Positions 1 through 5,344 of a stretch of DNA of 5,344 nucleotides are shown piece after piece. Both the position numbers and the translations under genes were made by a program. Position 1 is the stretch's first letter. Every line of letters begins with the position of its first letter. The notes beneath the pieces are model-generated. The model worked only from the letters and a program-made list of their open reading frames with translations. It was not told the origin of the DNA and ran no database searches. The DNA is from Moraxellaceae bacterium (GTDB lineage: Bacteria; Pseudomonadota; Gammaproteobacteria; Pseudomonadales; Moraxellaceae). The stretch covers positions 1 to 5,344 of the forward strand of contig JAUXNL010000541.1 of the NCBI GenBank assembly GCA_030684415.1. Reading direction: 5' to 3'.

Positions 1-1
1 T

Positions 2-418
2 GCCAGTTGCTCGCTGGGCACCGCACAAGCCGCACTGCGCACGGCCCACCGCTATCTCAAAGAGCGCCAGCAATTCGGCCGTGCACTCGCCGACTTTCAG
101 GCCCTGCAATTCCGCCTGGCCGATATGGCGACCGAACTGCAGGCCGCCCGCCTCATGGTGTATCACGCGGCCAGCCGCCTGGATGCAGGCGACAGCGATG
201 CGACCCTGCACTGCGCCATGGCCAAACGCTTTGCCACCGATGCCTGCTTCACTGTCTGCAATGAAGCCCTGCAATTACATGGTGGCTACGGTTATTTGCG
301 TGACTTTCCGCTGGAGCGCATGGTGCGCGACGTACGCGTGCACCAGATACTCGAAGGCACCAACGAAATCATGCGCGTGATCACCGCCCGCAAACTGCTC
401 GACAAGGATCAGCTCTGA
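2..418 (+). CDS. Acyl-CoA dehydrogenase, isobutyryl-CoA dehydrogenase-like (3' part only)
   Basis: FAD enzyme of the acyl-CoA dehydrogenase family, probably oxidising isobutyryl-CoA to methacrylyl-CoA in valine breakdown and passing electrons to ETF. Only the last 138 residues are present, about a third of a usual 380-residue protein; the start lies before base 1. The visible part is the C-terminal helical domain. It holds the family motif ERQQFG, the C-terminal signature with HGGYGY (272-331: Q-x2-G-G-x-G-Y-x2-D-x4-R-x3-D), and the HQILEGTNEIMR segment whose Glu (codon 353-355) is at the position of the catalytic base in medium-chain acyl-CoA dehydrogenase. The ASCSLG, LADMAT and AARLMV stretches and the catalytic segment resemble, from memory, human ACAD8. 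The next gene, mmsB, supports the valine role. A general short- or branched-chain specificity cannot be excluded. Family very sure; substrate fairly sure. Confidence 0.93.
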   Translation, partial: ASCSLGTAQAALRTAHRYLKERQQFGRALADFQALQFRLADMATELQAARLMVYHAASRLDAGDSDATLHCAMAKRFATDACFTVCNEALQLHGGYGYLRDFPLERMVRDVRVHQILEGTNEIMRVITARKLLDKDQL

Positions 419-523
419 GGCACGGCCGTACAGAGCCATAACGCCGCGGCCCTGGCAGCCGCAACGCACCTGATAGCGTGCGAACGCTTTCCAGCATTCA
501 CGCTCACAAAAAGATGAAAAGAC
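419..523 (+). other. Intergenic region before mmsB
   Basis: The spacer between the acyl-CoA dehydrogenase stop and the mmsB ribosome binding site holds no convincing gene, terminator or promoter. A six-base inverted repeat, AGCGTG (475-480) with CACGCT (499-504), has an 18-base loop and no U-run, so it is not called as a terminator. Read-through from the upstream gene is the simplest view. Confidence 0.4.
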
Positions 524-528
524 AGGAG
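524..528 (+). promoter_or_regulatory. Ribosome binding site of mmsB
   Basis: AGGAG stands six bases before the ATG at 535 in a purine-rich leader. It decides the start against the upstream in-frame GTG at 478 and ATG at 514, neither of which has a comparable Shine-Dalgarno sequence. Confidence 0.8.
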
Positions 529-534
529 AAGAAA

Positions 535-1428
535 ATGGGCAGCATCGCATTTTTCGGCTGCGGCAACATGGGAGCGCCGATGGCGCGCAACCTGCTCAAG
601 GTGGGCTTTACCGTGCGCGTGTTCGACCTCAATCCAGCCCTGACGGCACCACTGTCGGCCGATGGCGCGATTGTCGCCGGCTCACCCGCCGATGCAGTGG
701 CCGGCGCCGATACCGTCATCACCATGCTGCCGCATGATGCCGCTGTGCGTGCCGTCTACCTGGCCGAACAGGGCGGCCTGGTTGACTTGCTCTCGGCCGG
801 CACACTTGCCATTGATTGCTCGACAGTTTCGCCAGAGTGCGCACGCGAGGTCTCTGCTGCCGCACACGGCCGCGGCATCGCCATGATTGATGCACCGGTA
901 TCCGGCGGCGTTGCCGGTGCTGCTGCGGCCACGCTCAGCTTTCTGTGTGGCGGCAGCGCCGACGATCTGGAGCGCGCCCGCCCCTTTCTCGCCGCCATGG
1001 GCAAAAACACACTGCATGCTGGCTCGGCAGGCGCTGGCGCTGTGGCCAAAATCTGCAACAACATGCTCTTGGCCGTGCACATGATCGGCACCTGCGAAGC
1101 GCTTCAGCTCGGCGCCGACAACGGCCTCGACCCGAAGGTGCTCTCCGACATCCTGCTCAAAAGCTCCGGCCGTAACTGGTCGCTGGAGCTGTACAACCCC
1201 TGGCCCGGCGTCATGGAAAACTCTGCGGCTTCGCGCGGCTACACCGGCGGCTTCCAGACCGACCTCATGAACAAAGACCTGGGGCTCGCCATGGAGGCCG
1301 CGCTGCACAGCAAGTCCGCCACACCCATGGGCGCACTGGCCAAACAGCTGTATGCGCTGCATGCCACGCATGGCCACGGCAAGCTGGACTTCTCCTCCAT
1401 TCTCACGCTGCTGCAAAAAGAAAACTGA
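535..1428 (+). CDS. mmsB: 3-hydroxyisobutyrate dehydrogenase
   Basis: NAD-dependent cytoplasmic oxidation of 3-hydroxyisobutyrate to methylmalonate semialdehyde, a late step of valine catabolism. The 297 residues match the usual family length. The N-terminal Rossmann domain has GCGNMGAPMA at 8-17, and Asp31 at the end of the second strand suits NAD rather than NADP. The substrate motif DAPVSGG is at 119-125. Lys172, in AKICNNM, is the expected catalytic lysine, with Asn176 beside it. The C-terminal part contains the SSGRNWSLELYNP stretch and GGFQTDLMNKDL, typical of MmsB rather than of tartronate semialdehyde reductase. ATG at 535 was chosen because AGGAG at 524-528 lies six bases upstream and the glycine loop starts eight residues in. 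An in-frame GTG at 478 would add 19 residues that look non-homologous. The gene lies 116 bases after the acyl-CoA dehydrogenase and is probably co-transcribed with it. Confidence 0.96.
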   Translation: MGSIAFFGCGNMGAPMARNLLKVGFTVRVFDLNPALTAPLSADGAIVAGSPADAVAGADTVITMLPHDAAVRAVYLAEQGGLVDLLSAGTLAIDCSTVSPECAREVSAAAHGRGIAMIDAPVSGGVAGAAAATLSFLCGGSADDLERARPFLAAMGKNTLHAGSAGAGAVAKICNNMLLAVHMIGTCEALQLGADNGLDPKVLSDILLKSSGRNWSLELYNPWPGVMENSAASRGYTGGFQTDLMNKDLGLAMEAALHSKSATPMGALAKQLYALHATHGHGKLDFSSILTLLQKEN

Positions 1429-1440
1429 CACCGGCATCGC

Positions 1441-1482
1441 GCGCACAAAAAAGCCGGCATCCGCCGGCTTTTTTGTGTGCGC
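1441..1482. terminator. Bidirectional Rho-independent terminator between convergent genes
   Basis: Six A's and GCCGGC (1447-1458) pair perfectly with GCCGGC and six T's (1463-1474) across an ATCC loop. Flanking GCGCAC and GTGTGCGC extend the stem with a two-base bulge. The A tract on one side and T tract on the other give a U-run in both directions. It begins 12 bases after the mmsB stop and 9 bases beyond the GMC dehydrogenase stop coming from the other strand, so it can serve both units. Confidence 0.92.
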
Positions 1483-1491
1483 TGCGCAAAC

Positions 1492-3057
1492 TCAGGCAAA
1501 CACACGCTCCGCATTGGCCATGATCCGGTCGCTGATATAGCTGGCCAAGGCATACACTGTCACCTGCGGGTTCACGATGATGCTGGTGGGAAACAGGCTG
1601 GCATCGGTGATGAACAGATTCTTCACGTCATGGCACTCGCCATCCGGGTTCACCACCGCCGTTTTCGCATCAGCCCCCATGCGGCAGGTGCCTTGTGGAT
1701 GGTAAGACACCATGCGGAAGGTTTGCGGCCCGGGCTCGATGCTGTCGACCACGGCGTCGATATCGTCAACACACTGTATCACGCGCTGCGCCACCGTCGG
1801 CACGTAAACCTTTTTGGCGCCGCCCGCAAAGTGCACACGCGCCGCGGCTTTGATCGAGGCAATCATGGCCGGGAAATCGCTGTCGGCAATCTGGTAGTCG
1901 ATGCGCTTCTTGTCCGCGTCCCAGCGGATTTCACCCACATTGTGATCATGAATCAGCGTGACCATACCGGCATGTTTTTTCAGGTTCGCCATATAGTCCA
2001 TGAACGGTTGGCCGACACCGGGATTGGCCACGGCAGACAGCTCCACCGGCCCGGCGCCACCGGCCTCCAGAATGAAACCGCCTTTGGACGGATGCGCCCA
2101 TTCGTCTACATAGACACCCAGCAGTGCGCCGCGCCAGGGATGCACATCTTCTTCATATTCCGCCACCACCATCAGCGAAGGATGGCAGGCGAAATTCTTG
2201 CCGACCTGCCCTGAGCTATTGGCTATCGCCGACTTCTGCAGCAGCAATGGCGTCTGCACAGCACCCGCCGCCAGTACCACCGCCTTGGCATTGACCGTGA
2301 CATCCGCTTTTTTGGTACCGGTTTTGGGATCAATGATTTCCGCACGCACGCCAGTCGTCTTGCCATTCTCTGCCAGCACTTGCGTGACGTGAGTATCGGC
2401 GTAAATTTTTGCGCCCAGCGCCACCGCCCACGGCAGATAGGTGACCAGCATGGACTGCTTGCGATCACTCGCACAGCCGGACAGGCAATGGCCAGTGAGC
2501 GCGCATTCGCGGATGTTGCGTTGGAAAGGCTTCCAGGAAATGCCGAGCTTTTTACAGCCTTCACGAATCACGCTGGAATTGCGGTTGATCTCGTACTCTT
2601 CATTGCTGTGGATGCCGAGGCGCTCTTCGACTTTTGCAAAATAGGGTTCCAGTGCAGCGGGCGTGAGATTGCCAAGGCCGTAATCGCGCTGCCAGTCTTC
2701 GAGAATGTAATCCGGCGTGCGGAACGACACACAGCCATTCACCACCGTGGAGCCGCCAACGCAGCGCCCTTGCAGCACCAAGAGATCGCCATCCTTGTTC
2801 GCCTGCGCGCCTTTGTCTTGATAAAGCTGCTCCATCGCCTTGGCAAAGTCTTCGGTGAATTCACTGCTCGGCACATAAGGGCCGGCTTCCAGCACGATCA
2901 CCGATTTACCGGCACGCGCCAGCTCGTAGGCAGCCACGGCGCCACCGGCACCGGAGCCCACCACCACCACGTCGGCGGTCAGCGTCAGTTGCGCCTGCGC
3001 CACATCAGCGGCCTGCGTGACGGCAAGCCCGCTCGCGGCTGCAATTTTTTCACCCAT
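1492..3057 (-). CDS. GMC-family FAD-dependent dehydrogenase (large subunit)
   Basis: Flavoprotein of the glucose-methanol-choline oxidoreductase family, oxidising an alcohol or sugar whose identity the sequence does not reveal. The 521 residues contain the FAD loop VGSGAGG at 33-39 with Glu57 closing the second strand, GRCVGGSTVVNG at 97-108, the second GMC signature GAVQTPLLLQKS at 265-276, and the C-terminal YHPQGTCRMG with candidate catalytic His453, paired with Asn496 in IVNPQVT as in choline oxidase. Cys185, Cys191 and Cys195 form C-x5-C-x3-C, as in the iron-sulfur segment of FAD glucose dehydrogenase. No signal peptide is visible. ATG at 3057 was chosen because GGAG lies seven bases upstream; an in-frame TTG at 3150 would add 31 residues rich in codons unusual here (TTA, AGG). 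The upstream gene encodes a Tat-signal small subunit, so co-export is likely. Family sure, substrate unknown. Confidence 0.92.
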   Translation of the reverse strand: MGEKIAAASGLAVTQAADVAQAQLTLTADVVVVGSGAGGAVAAYELARAGKSVIVLEAGPYVPSSEFTEDFAKAMEQLYQDKGAQANKDGDLLVLQGRCVGGSTVVNGCVSFRTPDYILEDWQRDYGLGNLTPAALEPYFAKVEERLGIHSNEEYEINRNSSVIREGCKKLGISWKPFQRNIRECALTGHCLSGCASDRKQSMLVTYLPWAVALGAKIYADTHVTQVLAENGKTTGVRAEIIDPKTGTKKADVTVNAKAVVLAAGAVQTPLLLQKSAIANSSGQVGKNFACHPSLMVVAEYEEDVHPWRGALLGVYVDEWAHPSKGGFILEAGGAGPVELSAVANPGVGQPFMDYMANLKKHAGMVTLIHDHNVGEIRWDADKKRIDYQIADSDFPAMIASIKAAARVHFAGGAKKVYVPTVAQRVIQCVDDIDAVVDSIEPGPQTFRMVSYHPQGTCRMGADAKTAVVNPDGECHDVKNLFITDASLFPTSIIVNPQVTVYALASYISDRIMANAERVFA

Positions 3058-3060
3058 GTT

Positions 3061-3068
3061 CCTGCTCC
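3061..3068 (-). promoter_or_regulatory. Ribosome binding site of the GMC dehydrogenase
   Basis: On the minus strand GGAGCAGG precedes the ATG at 3057, with GGAG seven bases away. It favours this start over an in-frame ATG 15 bases upstream (3072), which has no purine-rich leader, and over the TTG at 3150. Confidence 0.65.
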
Positions 3069-3138
3069 ACATTTGGTCGCTCGCCACCACAAACGCGGTT
3101 AATGATGGCGGTAAAAATTTGGTAGGGGCCGGCGCAAT

Positions 3139-3175
3139 ACTGCCCGGCAACAGGCCATCGCCTCAGGCCGGCAGT
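3139..3175 (-). other. Intercistronic stem-loop over a stop codon
   Basis: ACTGCC and GGC (3139-3148, one bulged C) pair with GCCGGCAGT (3167-3175). Inside, AGGC (3152-3155) pairs with GCCT (3160-3163) around a four-base loop, with a small internal loop between the two stems. The structure includes the stop codon of the small-subunit gene (3163-3165) and precedes the GMC dehydrogenase start by about 80 bases. No U-run follows directly, so it does not look like a standard terminator. It might stabilise mRNA or tune the ratio of the two subunits; this is inferred from base pairing alone. Confidence 0.45.
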
Positions 3176-3771
3176 GGCTGATTACCCCGCGAGGAAATGC
3201 CCCACTTCTTCGTGACGGCTCCATCAAACTCGATAGCTGGCCAGGTGCGCTCATCGAGCCAGTAACCGGTGTGCGTCAATTTGCTGACCACAAAGCCGAT
3301 GGCACGTTTGGGCATAGCCGACGCATTCAGCCAGTCATTCACATAGGCCAGCGCGGCGGCGTCATCCAGATCGACAAAACGCTTCCAGTGGCCCGCAACC
3401 GCAGCGTTATCAAACAGCGCCAGCCCCATGCCCAGTTGTTCGCGCACCTCGGGCTCAAGCGTGCCGAGAATGGCATCGATATGCGCCGCCACGGGCACTT
3501 GCTCGGCCGGGAACAGCGCCGTGCCATCGGTCGGCAGCAACACATGGGCAAGGCGGTTGAACAACTGGTATTGCGACGCCGTGAGGTAGCGGAGCCCGGC
3601 CGGCACCGGGGCCGTATCCAGCGGCGAGCGCCGGAGCACGGCAAAGCCGCCAGCGAGTACGGCGGTGAGGCCGGCGGTAGCCCAGAGAGCGGTTTTCAGA
3701 AAGCGGCGACGCGACAAGGGGGCAAGGGCGTCCGTTACATCACGGGCAGCCTGCTGGCGGGAGTCAGTCAT
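3163..3771 (-). CDS. Gluconate 2-dehydrogenase subunit 3 family protein with Tat signal
   Basis: Small partner subunit of a GMC-type dehydrogenase. In FAD glucose and gluconate dehydrogenases such subunits carry the Tat signal that exports the folded flavoprotein with them. The 202 residues begin with a charged n-region, then the twin-arginine motif SRRRFLK at 20-26 and a hydrophobic stretch at about 27-46 rich in Ala, Gly and Leu. No clear cleavage site follows, so it may stay anchored in the membrane. The rest (about 60-200) fits the family: YLTASQYQLFNRLAHVLLP near the start, and GYW (169-171), a Trp at 177 and EFDG (181-184) near the end. The ATG at 3771 has only a weak Shine-Dalgarno, but it is the only start that keeps the whole Tat n-region. 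The GMC gene follows on the same strand, 105 bases on. Family assignment rests on pattern and context. Confidence 0.85.
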   Translation of the reverse strand: MTDSRQQAARDVTDALAPLSRRRFLKTALWATAGLTAVLAGGFAVLRRSPLDTAPVPAGLRYLTASQYQLFNRLAHVLLPTDGTALFPAEQVPVAAHIDAILGTLEPEVREQLGMGLALFDNAAVAGHWKRFVDLDDAAALAYVNDWLNASAMPKRAIGFVVSKLTHTGYWLDERTWPAIEFDGAVTKKWGISSRGNQPLPA

Positions 3772-3785
3772 GAGGTTGTTCCAGT

Positions 3786-3808
3786 GGCACGGGTGCCGGA
3801 CTTTCCGG
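3786..3808. repeat. Overlapping short dyads in the leader of the small-subunit gene
   Basis: GGCAC-GG-GTGCC (3786-3797) and CCGGA-CTT-TCCGG (3796-3808) are adjacent inverted repeats sharing two bases, placed 15 to 37 bases before the ATG at 3771. They could form alternative small hairpins in the mRNA leader or bind a repressor. Both are short and GC-rich, so the functional reading is tentative. Confidence 0.3.
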
Positions 3809-3821
3809 TCACATGGGCGCT

Positions 3822-3849
3822 AGTGTACGGAAATGTGCCCATCTGCCAA
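3822..3849 (-). promoter_or_regulatory. Candidate sigma-70 promoter of the dehydrogenase pair
   Basis: On the minus strand TTGGCA (3844-3849, five of six matches to the -35 consensus) is followed after 16 bases by TACACT (3822-3827, four of six to the -10). Transcription would begin near 3815, leaving a leader of about 44 bases. The position is sensible, between the etf terminator and the small-subunit start, but the -10 is imperfect and nothing else confirms it. Confidence 0.4.
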
Positions 3850-3858
3850 CTGGAAATG

Positions 3859-3870
3859 GAGTAAATACTC
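3859..3870. promoter_or_regulatory. Palindrome, possible operator
   Basis: GAGTA-AA-TACTC is a perfect five-base inverted repeat with a two-base centre, in an AT-rich patch unlike its surroundings. It lies just upstream of the candidate -35 element, a typical place for an activator site. No regulator is recognised, and a dyad of this size can arise by chance. Confidence 0.3.
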
Positions 3871-3933
3871 TAAATCTTGACGAAACGCATATTGGCGCCT
3901 GCCAGCGAGACTCGGGCAGGAATGCCGCCCAAC

Positions 3934-3960
3934 AAAAAGCCCGCCAGATGGCGGGCTTTT
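3934..3960 (-). terminator. Rho-independent terminator of etfBA
   Basis: AAAAGCCCGCC (3935-3945) pairs without mismatch with GGCGGGCTTTT (3950-3960) around AGAT. Read on the minus strand the hairpin ends in five U's, about 26 bases beyond the etfA stop. It separates etfBA from the dehydrogenase pair transcribed in the same direction. Confidence 0.92.
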
Positions 3961-3986
3961 CACAGCAGATCAGAGCGCTTTCGCGA

Positions 3987-4916
3987 TCAGATCAGCTTTT
4001 CGAGCTGAGGCACGATGTCGAACAGGTCGCCGACGATGCCGTAGTCTGCCACGGAGAAGATAGGCGCCTCTTCATCCTTGTTGATGGCCACGATCACCTT
4101 GGAGTCCTTCATGCCGGCCAGATGCTGGATGGCACCCGAGATACCGACGGCCACATACAGCTGCGGAGCAACGACCTTACCGGTCTGACCGACCTGCATG
4201 TCGTTGGGCACAAAGCCGGCGTCCACCGCAGCGCGCGAGGCACCAACGGCGGCACCCAGCTTGTCGGCCAGGCTGTAGAGGATCTTGAAGTTGTCGCCAT
4301 TACCCATGCCACGGCCGCCGGACACGACGATCTTGGCACCGGCCAGCTCAGGACGGTCAGACTTGGCCAGCTCTTCGCCCACAAAGGTCGACTTGCCGGC
4401 ATCAGCGGCAATGGCCACGGCTTCAATGGCAGCGGAGCCACCGGTGGCGGCAGCGGCATCAAAGCCTGTCGGACGCACGGTCAGCACCTTGATCGCATCC
4501 GTGGACTGCACAGTGGCGATGGCGTTACCGGCGTAAATCGGGCGCTCGAAGGTGTCGGCCGACACCACGCCGGTCACTTCGGAAATCTGGTTCACGTCCA
4601 GCAAAGCGGCCACACGTGGCAGGAAGTTTTTGCCGTTGGTGGTCGCTGGCGCCAGGATGTGGCTGTAGGCCTTGCCCAGCTCGGCCACAAGCGCGCTGAC
4701 GTTTTCAGCGAGCTGGTGAGCGTAAGCGGCGTTGTCGGCTACCAGTACCTTGGAGACACCTTCAATCTTGGCGGCCGCATCAGCAGCACCCTGCACACCC
4801 TGGCCAGCGACCAGCACGTGAATGTCGCCACCAATGGCCTTGGCTGCAGCGATGGTGTTGAGCGTGGCACCCTTGAGGGAGACGCTGTCGTGTTCGGCGT
4901 ATACGAGAATGCTCAT
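3987..4916 (-). CDS. etfA: Electron transfer flavoprotein alpha subunit
   Basis: FAD-binding subunit of the soluble ETF heterodimer, which takes electrons from acyl-CoA dehydrogenases and delivers them to ETF:quinone oxidoreductase. At 309 residues it is the usual length. Domain I spans about 1-185 and opens with ILVYAEH. The C-terminal FAD domain holds GGRGMG at 200-205, SRAAVDAGFVPND at 227-239, VGQTGK at 242-247 and the ETF-alpha signature from Leu253 to Asn279 (LYVAVGISGAIQH, then AIN). All expected FAD contacts appear intact. The ATG at 4916 lies two bases after the etfB stop, with the purine-rich AAGGTGA inside the end of etfB as ribosome binding site, so the pair is translationally linked. 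Sequence style is close to Pseudomonas. It shows no sign of being a bifurcating or FixB-type variant, though this was judged by eye. Confidence 0.97.
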   Translation of the reverse strand: MSILVYAEHDSVSLKGATLNTIAAAKAIGGDIHVLVAGQGVQGAADAAAKIEGVSKVLVADNAAYAHQLAENVSALVAELGKAYSHILAPATTNGKNFLPRVAALLDVNQISEVTGVVSADTFERPIYAGNAIATVQSTDAIKVLTVRPTGFDAAAATGGSAAIEAVAIAADAGKSTFVGEELAKSDRPELAGAKIVVSGGRGMGNGDNFKILYSLADKLGAAVGASRAAVDAGFVPNDMQVGQTGKVVAPQLYVAVGISGAIQHLAGMKDSKVIVAINKDEEAPIFSVADYGIVGDLFDIVPQLEKLI

Positions 4917-4918
4917 GT

Positions 4919-5344
4919 TCAGATCACCTTCGCTTCGTTCTTCAGCTTTTCAACGAGTTCTTCCACCGTCTTGACCTTGATACCGGCCTTGCGCTCGGCA
5001 GGCGGCTCGACTTTCAGGGTCTTCACGGAGGTCAGCGCACTCACGCCATAGTCGGCCGGGGACTTGGTGTCCAGCGGCTTCTTCTTGGCCTTCATGATGT
5101 TCGGGAGCGAGGCATAGCGCGGCTCGTTCAGACGCAGGTCGGTGGTGACCACGGCCGGCAGGCTGAGCTCGACGGTCTGCAGACCGCCGTCGATTTCACG
5201 CGTGACCTGAGCCTTGCCACCTTCAACCTTCACCACGGAAGCGAAAGTGCCTTGGGCATAACCCGCGAGGGCGGCCAGCATCTGACCAGTCTGGTTGTTG
5301 TCGCCATCGATGGCCTGCTTGCCAAGGATGATGAGCTGGGGCTG
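4919..5344 (-). CDS. etfB: Electron transfer flavoprotein beta subunit (C-terminal part)
   Basis: Partner of the alpha subunit in ETF; the beta subunit carries AMP and the loop that docks to dehydrogenases. The last 141 residues are present, and about 110 at the N-terminus lie beyond base 5344. The frame is open to the window edge, so the internal ATG at 5281 is not the start. Visible elements are GKQAIDGDNNQTGQM, the AMP-contact region, at local residues 8-22; the ETF-beta signature around VTREIDGGLQTVELSLPAVV at 47-66; and the recognition loop LNEPRYASLPNIMKAKKK at 72-89 (5078-5131), whose leucine contacts partner dehydrogenases. The C-terminus is a charged helix ending KLKNEAKVI. It precedes etfA by two bases in the usual etfB-etfA order. 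Confidence 0.96.
   Translation of the reverse strand, partial: QPQLIILGKQAIDGDNNQTGQMLAALAGYAQGTFASVVKVEGGKAQVTREIDGGLQTVELSLPAVVTTDLRLNEPRYASLPNIMKAKKKPLDTKSPADYGVSALTSVKTLKVEPPAERKAGIKVKTVEELVEKLKNEAKVI
4923..4930 (-). promoter_or_regulatory. Ribosome binding site of etfA inside etfB
   Basis: On the minus strand AAGGTGAT lies within the last codons of etfB and six bases before the etfA ATG at 4916. It matches part of the anti-Shine-Dalgarno complement and, with the two-base gap between the genes, points to coupled translation of the two subunits. Confidence 0.6.

Noticed and set aside
475..504. Inverted repeat AGCGTG/CACGCT before mmsB as a terminator
   Set aside because: The stem is only six pairs with an 18-base loop and no following U-run.
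682..1446. 254-codon open frame on the minus strand opposite mmsB
   Set aside because: Antisense shadow of a conserved gene with intact motifs. It begins inside mmsB coding sequence and shows no domain or ribosome binding site.
1477..2214. 245-codon open frame on the plus strand opposite the GMC dehydrogenase
   Set aside because: It starts within the terminator arm and runs antisense to conserved GMC C-terminal motifs. The protein has no recognisable family.
2380..3102. 240-codon open frame on the plus strand opposite the N-terminal part of the GMC dehydrogenase
   Set aside because: Antisense to the FAD-binding domain, with a composition typical of a complement-strand shadow.
3840..3905. 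Possible sigma-54 promoter (TGGCA elements) upstream of the small-subunit gene
   Set aside because: The GG and GC dinucleotides are not at the fixed spacing of about ten bases that sigma-54 requires.
3813..5051. 412-codon open frame on the plus strand opposite etfA and etfB
   Set aside because: It lies antisense to two unmistakable ETF genes. Its translation is rich in His, Gly and Val without any recognisable domain, as expected from the complement of GC-rich codons.

Overview
The window is GC-rich, densely packed bacterial DNA carrying six protein-coding genes in two converging groups. There is no RNA gene, mobile element or CRISPR array that I can support. The electron-transfer-flavoprotein alpha subunit reads very much like those of Pseudomonas and relatives. 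With the valine-catabolic genes, this suggests an aerobic gammaproteobacterium; this is inference from remembered family sequences, not a search.

Plus strand, bases 1-1428: the C-terminal third of an acyl-CoA dehydrogenase closely resembling isobutyryl-CoA dehydrogenase (ACAD8 type), then mmsB, 3-hydroxyisobutyrate dehydrogenase. Both are valine-degradation enzymes. A strong hairpin with A and T tracts at 1441-1482 closes this group and also serves the genes arriving from the other side.

Minus strand, from 5344 down to 1492: etfB (5' end beyond the window) and etfA, two bases apart and followed by a terminator at 3934-3960. An intergenic region of about 160 bases follows, with a candidate promoter and several short dyads. 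Then comes a two-gene unit: a Tat-signal protein of the gluconate 2-dehydrogenase subunit 3 family, and a GMC-family flavoprotein dehydrogenase with a Cys-x5-Cys-x3-Cys motif that could hold an iron-sulfur cluster.

How the genes fit together: the acyl-CoA dehydrogenase passes electrons to ETF (etfBA), which feeds the quinone pool through ETF:quinone oxidoreductase (not in the window). MmsB oxidises 3-hydroxyisobutyrate further down the valine route. The GMC/subunit 3 pair looks like a separate exported alcohol or sugar dehydrogenase of unknown substrate. It resembles the catalytic and Tat-chaperone subunits of FAD-dependent glucose and gluconate dehydrogenases, but no cytochrome c gene lies beside it here. 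It is the least ordinary part of the window. No gene-free stretch exceeds 300 bases.
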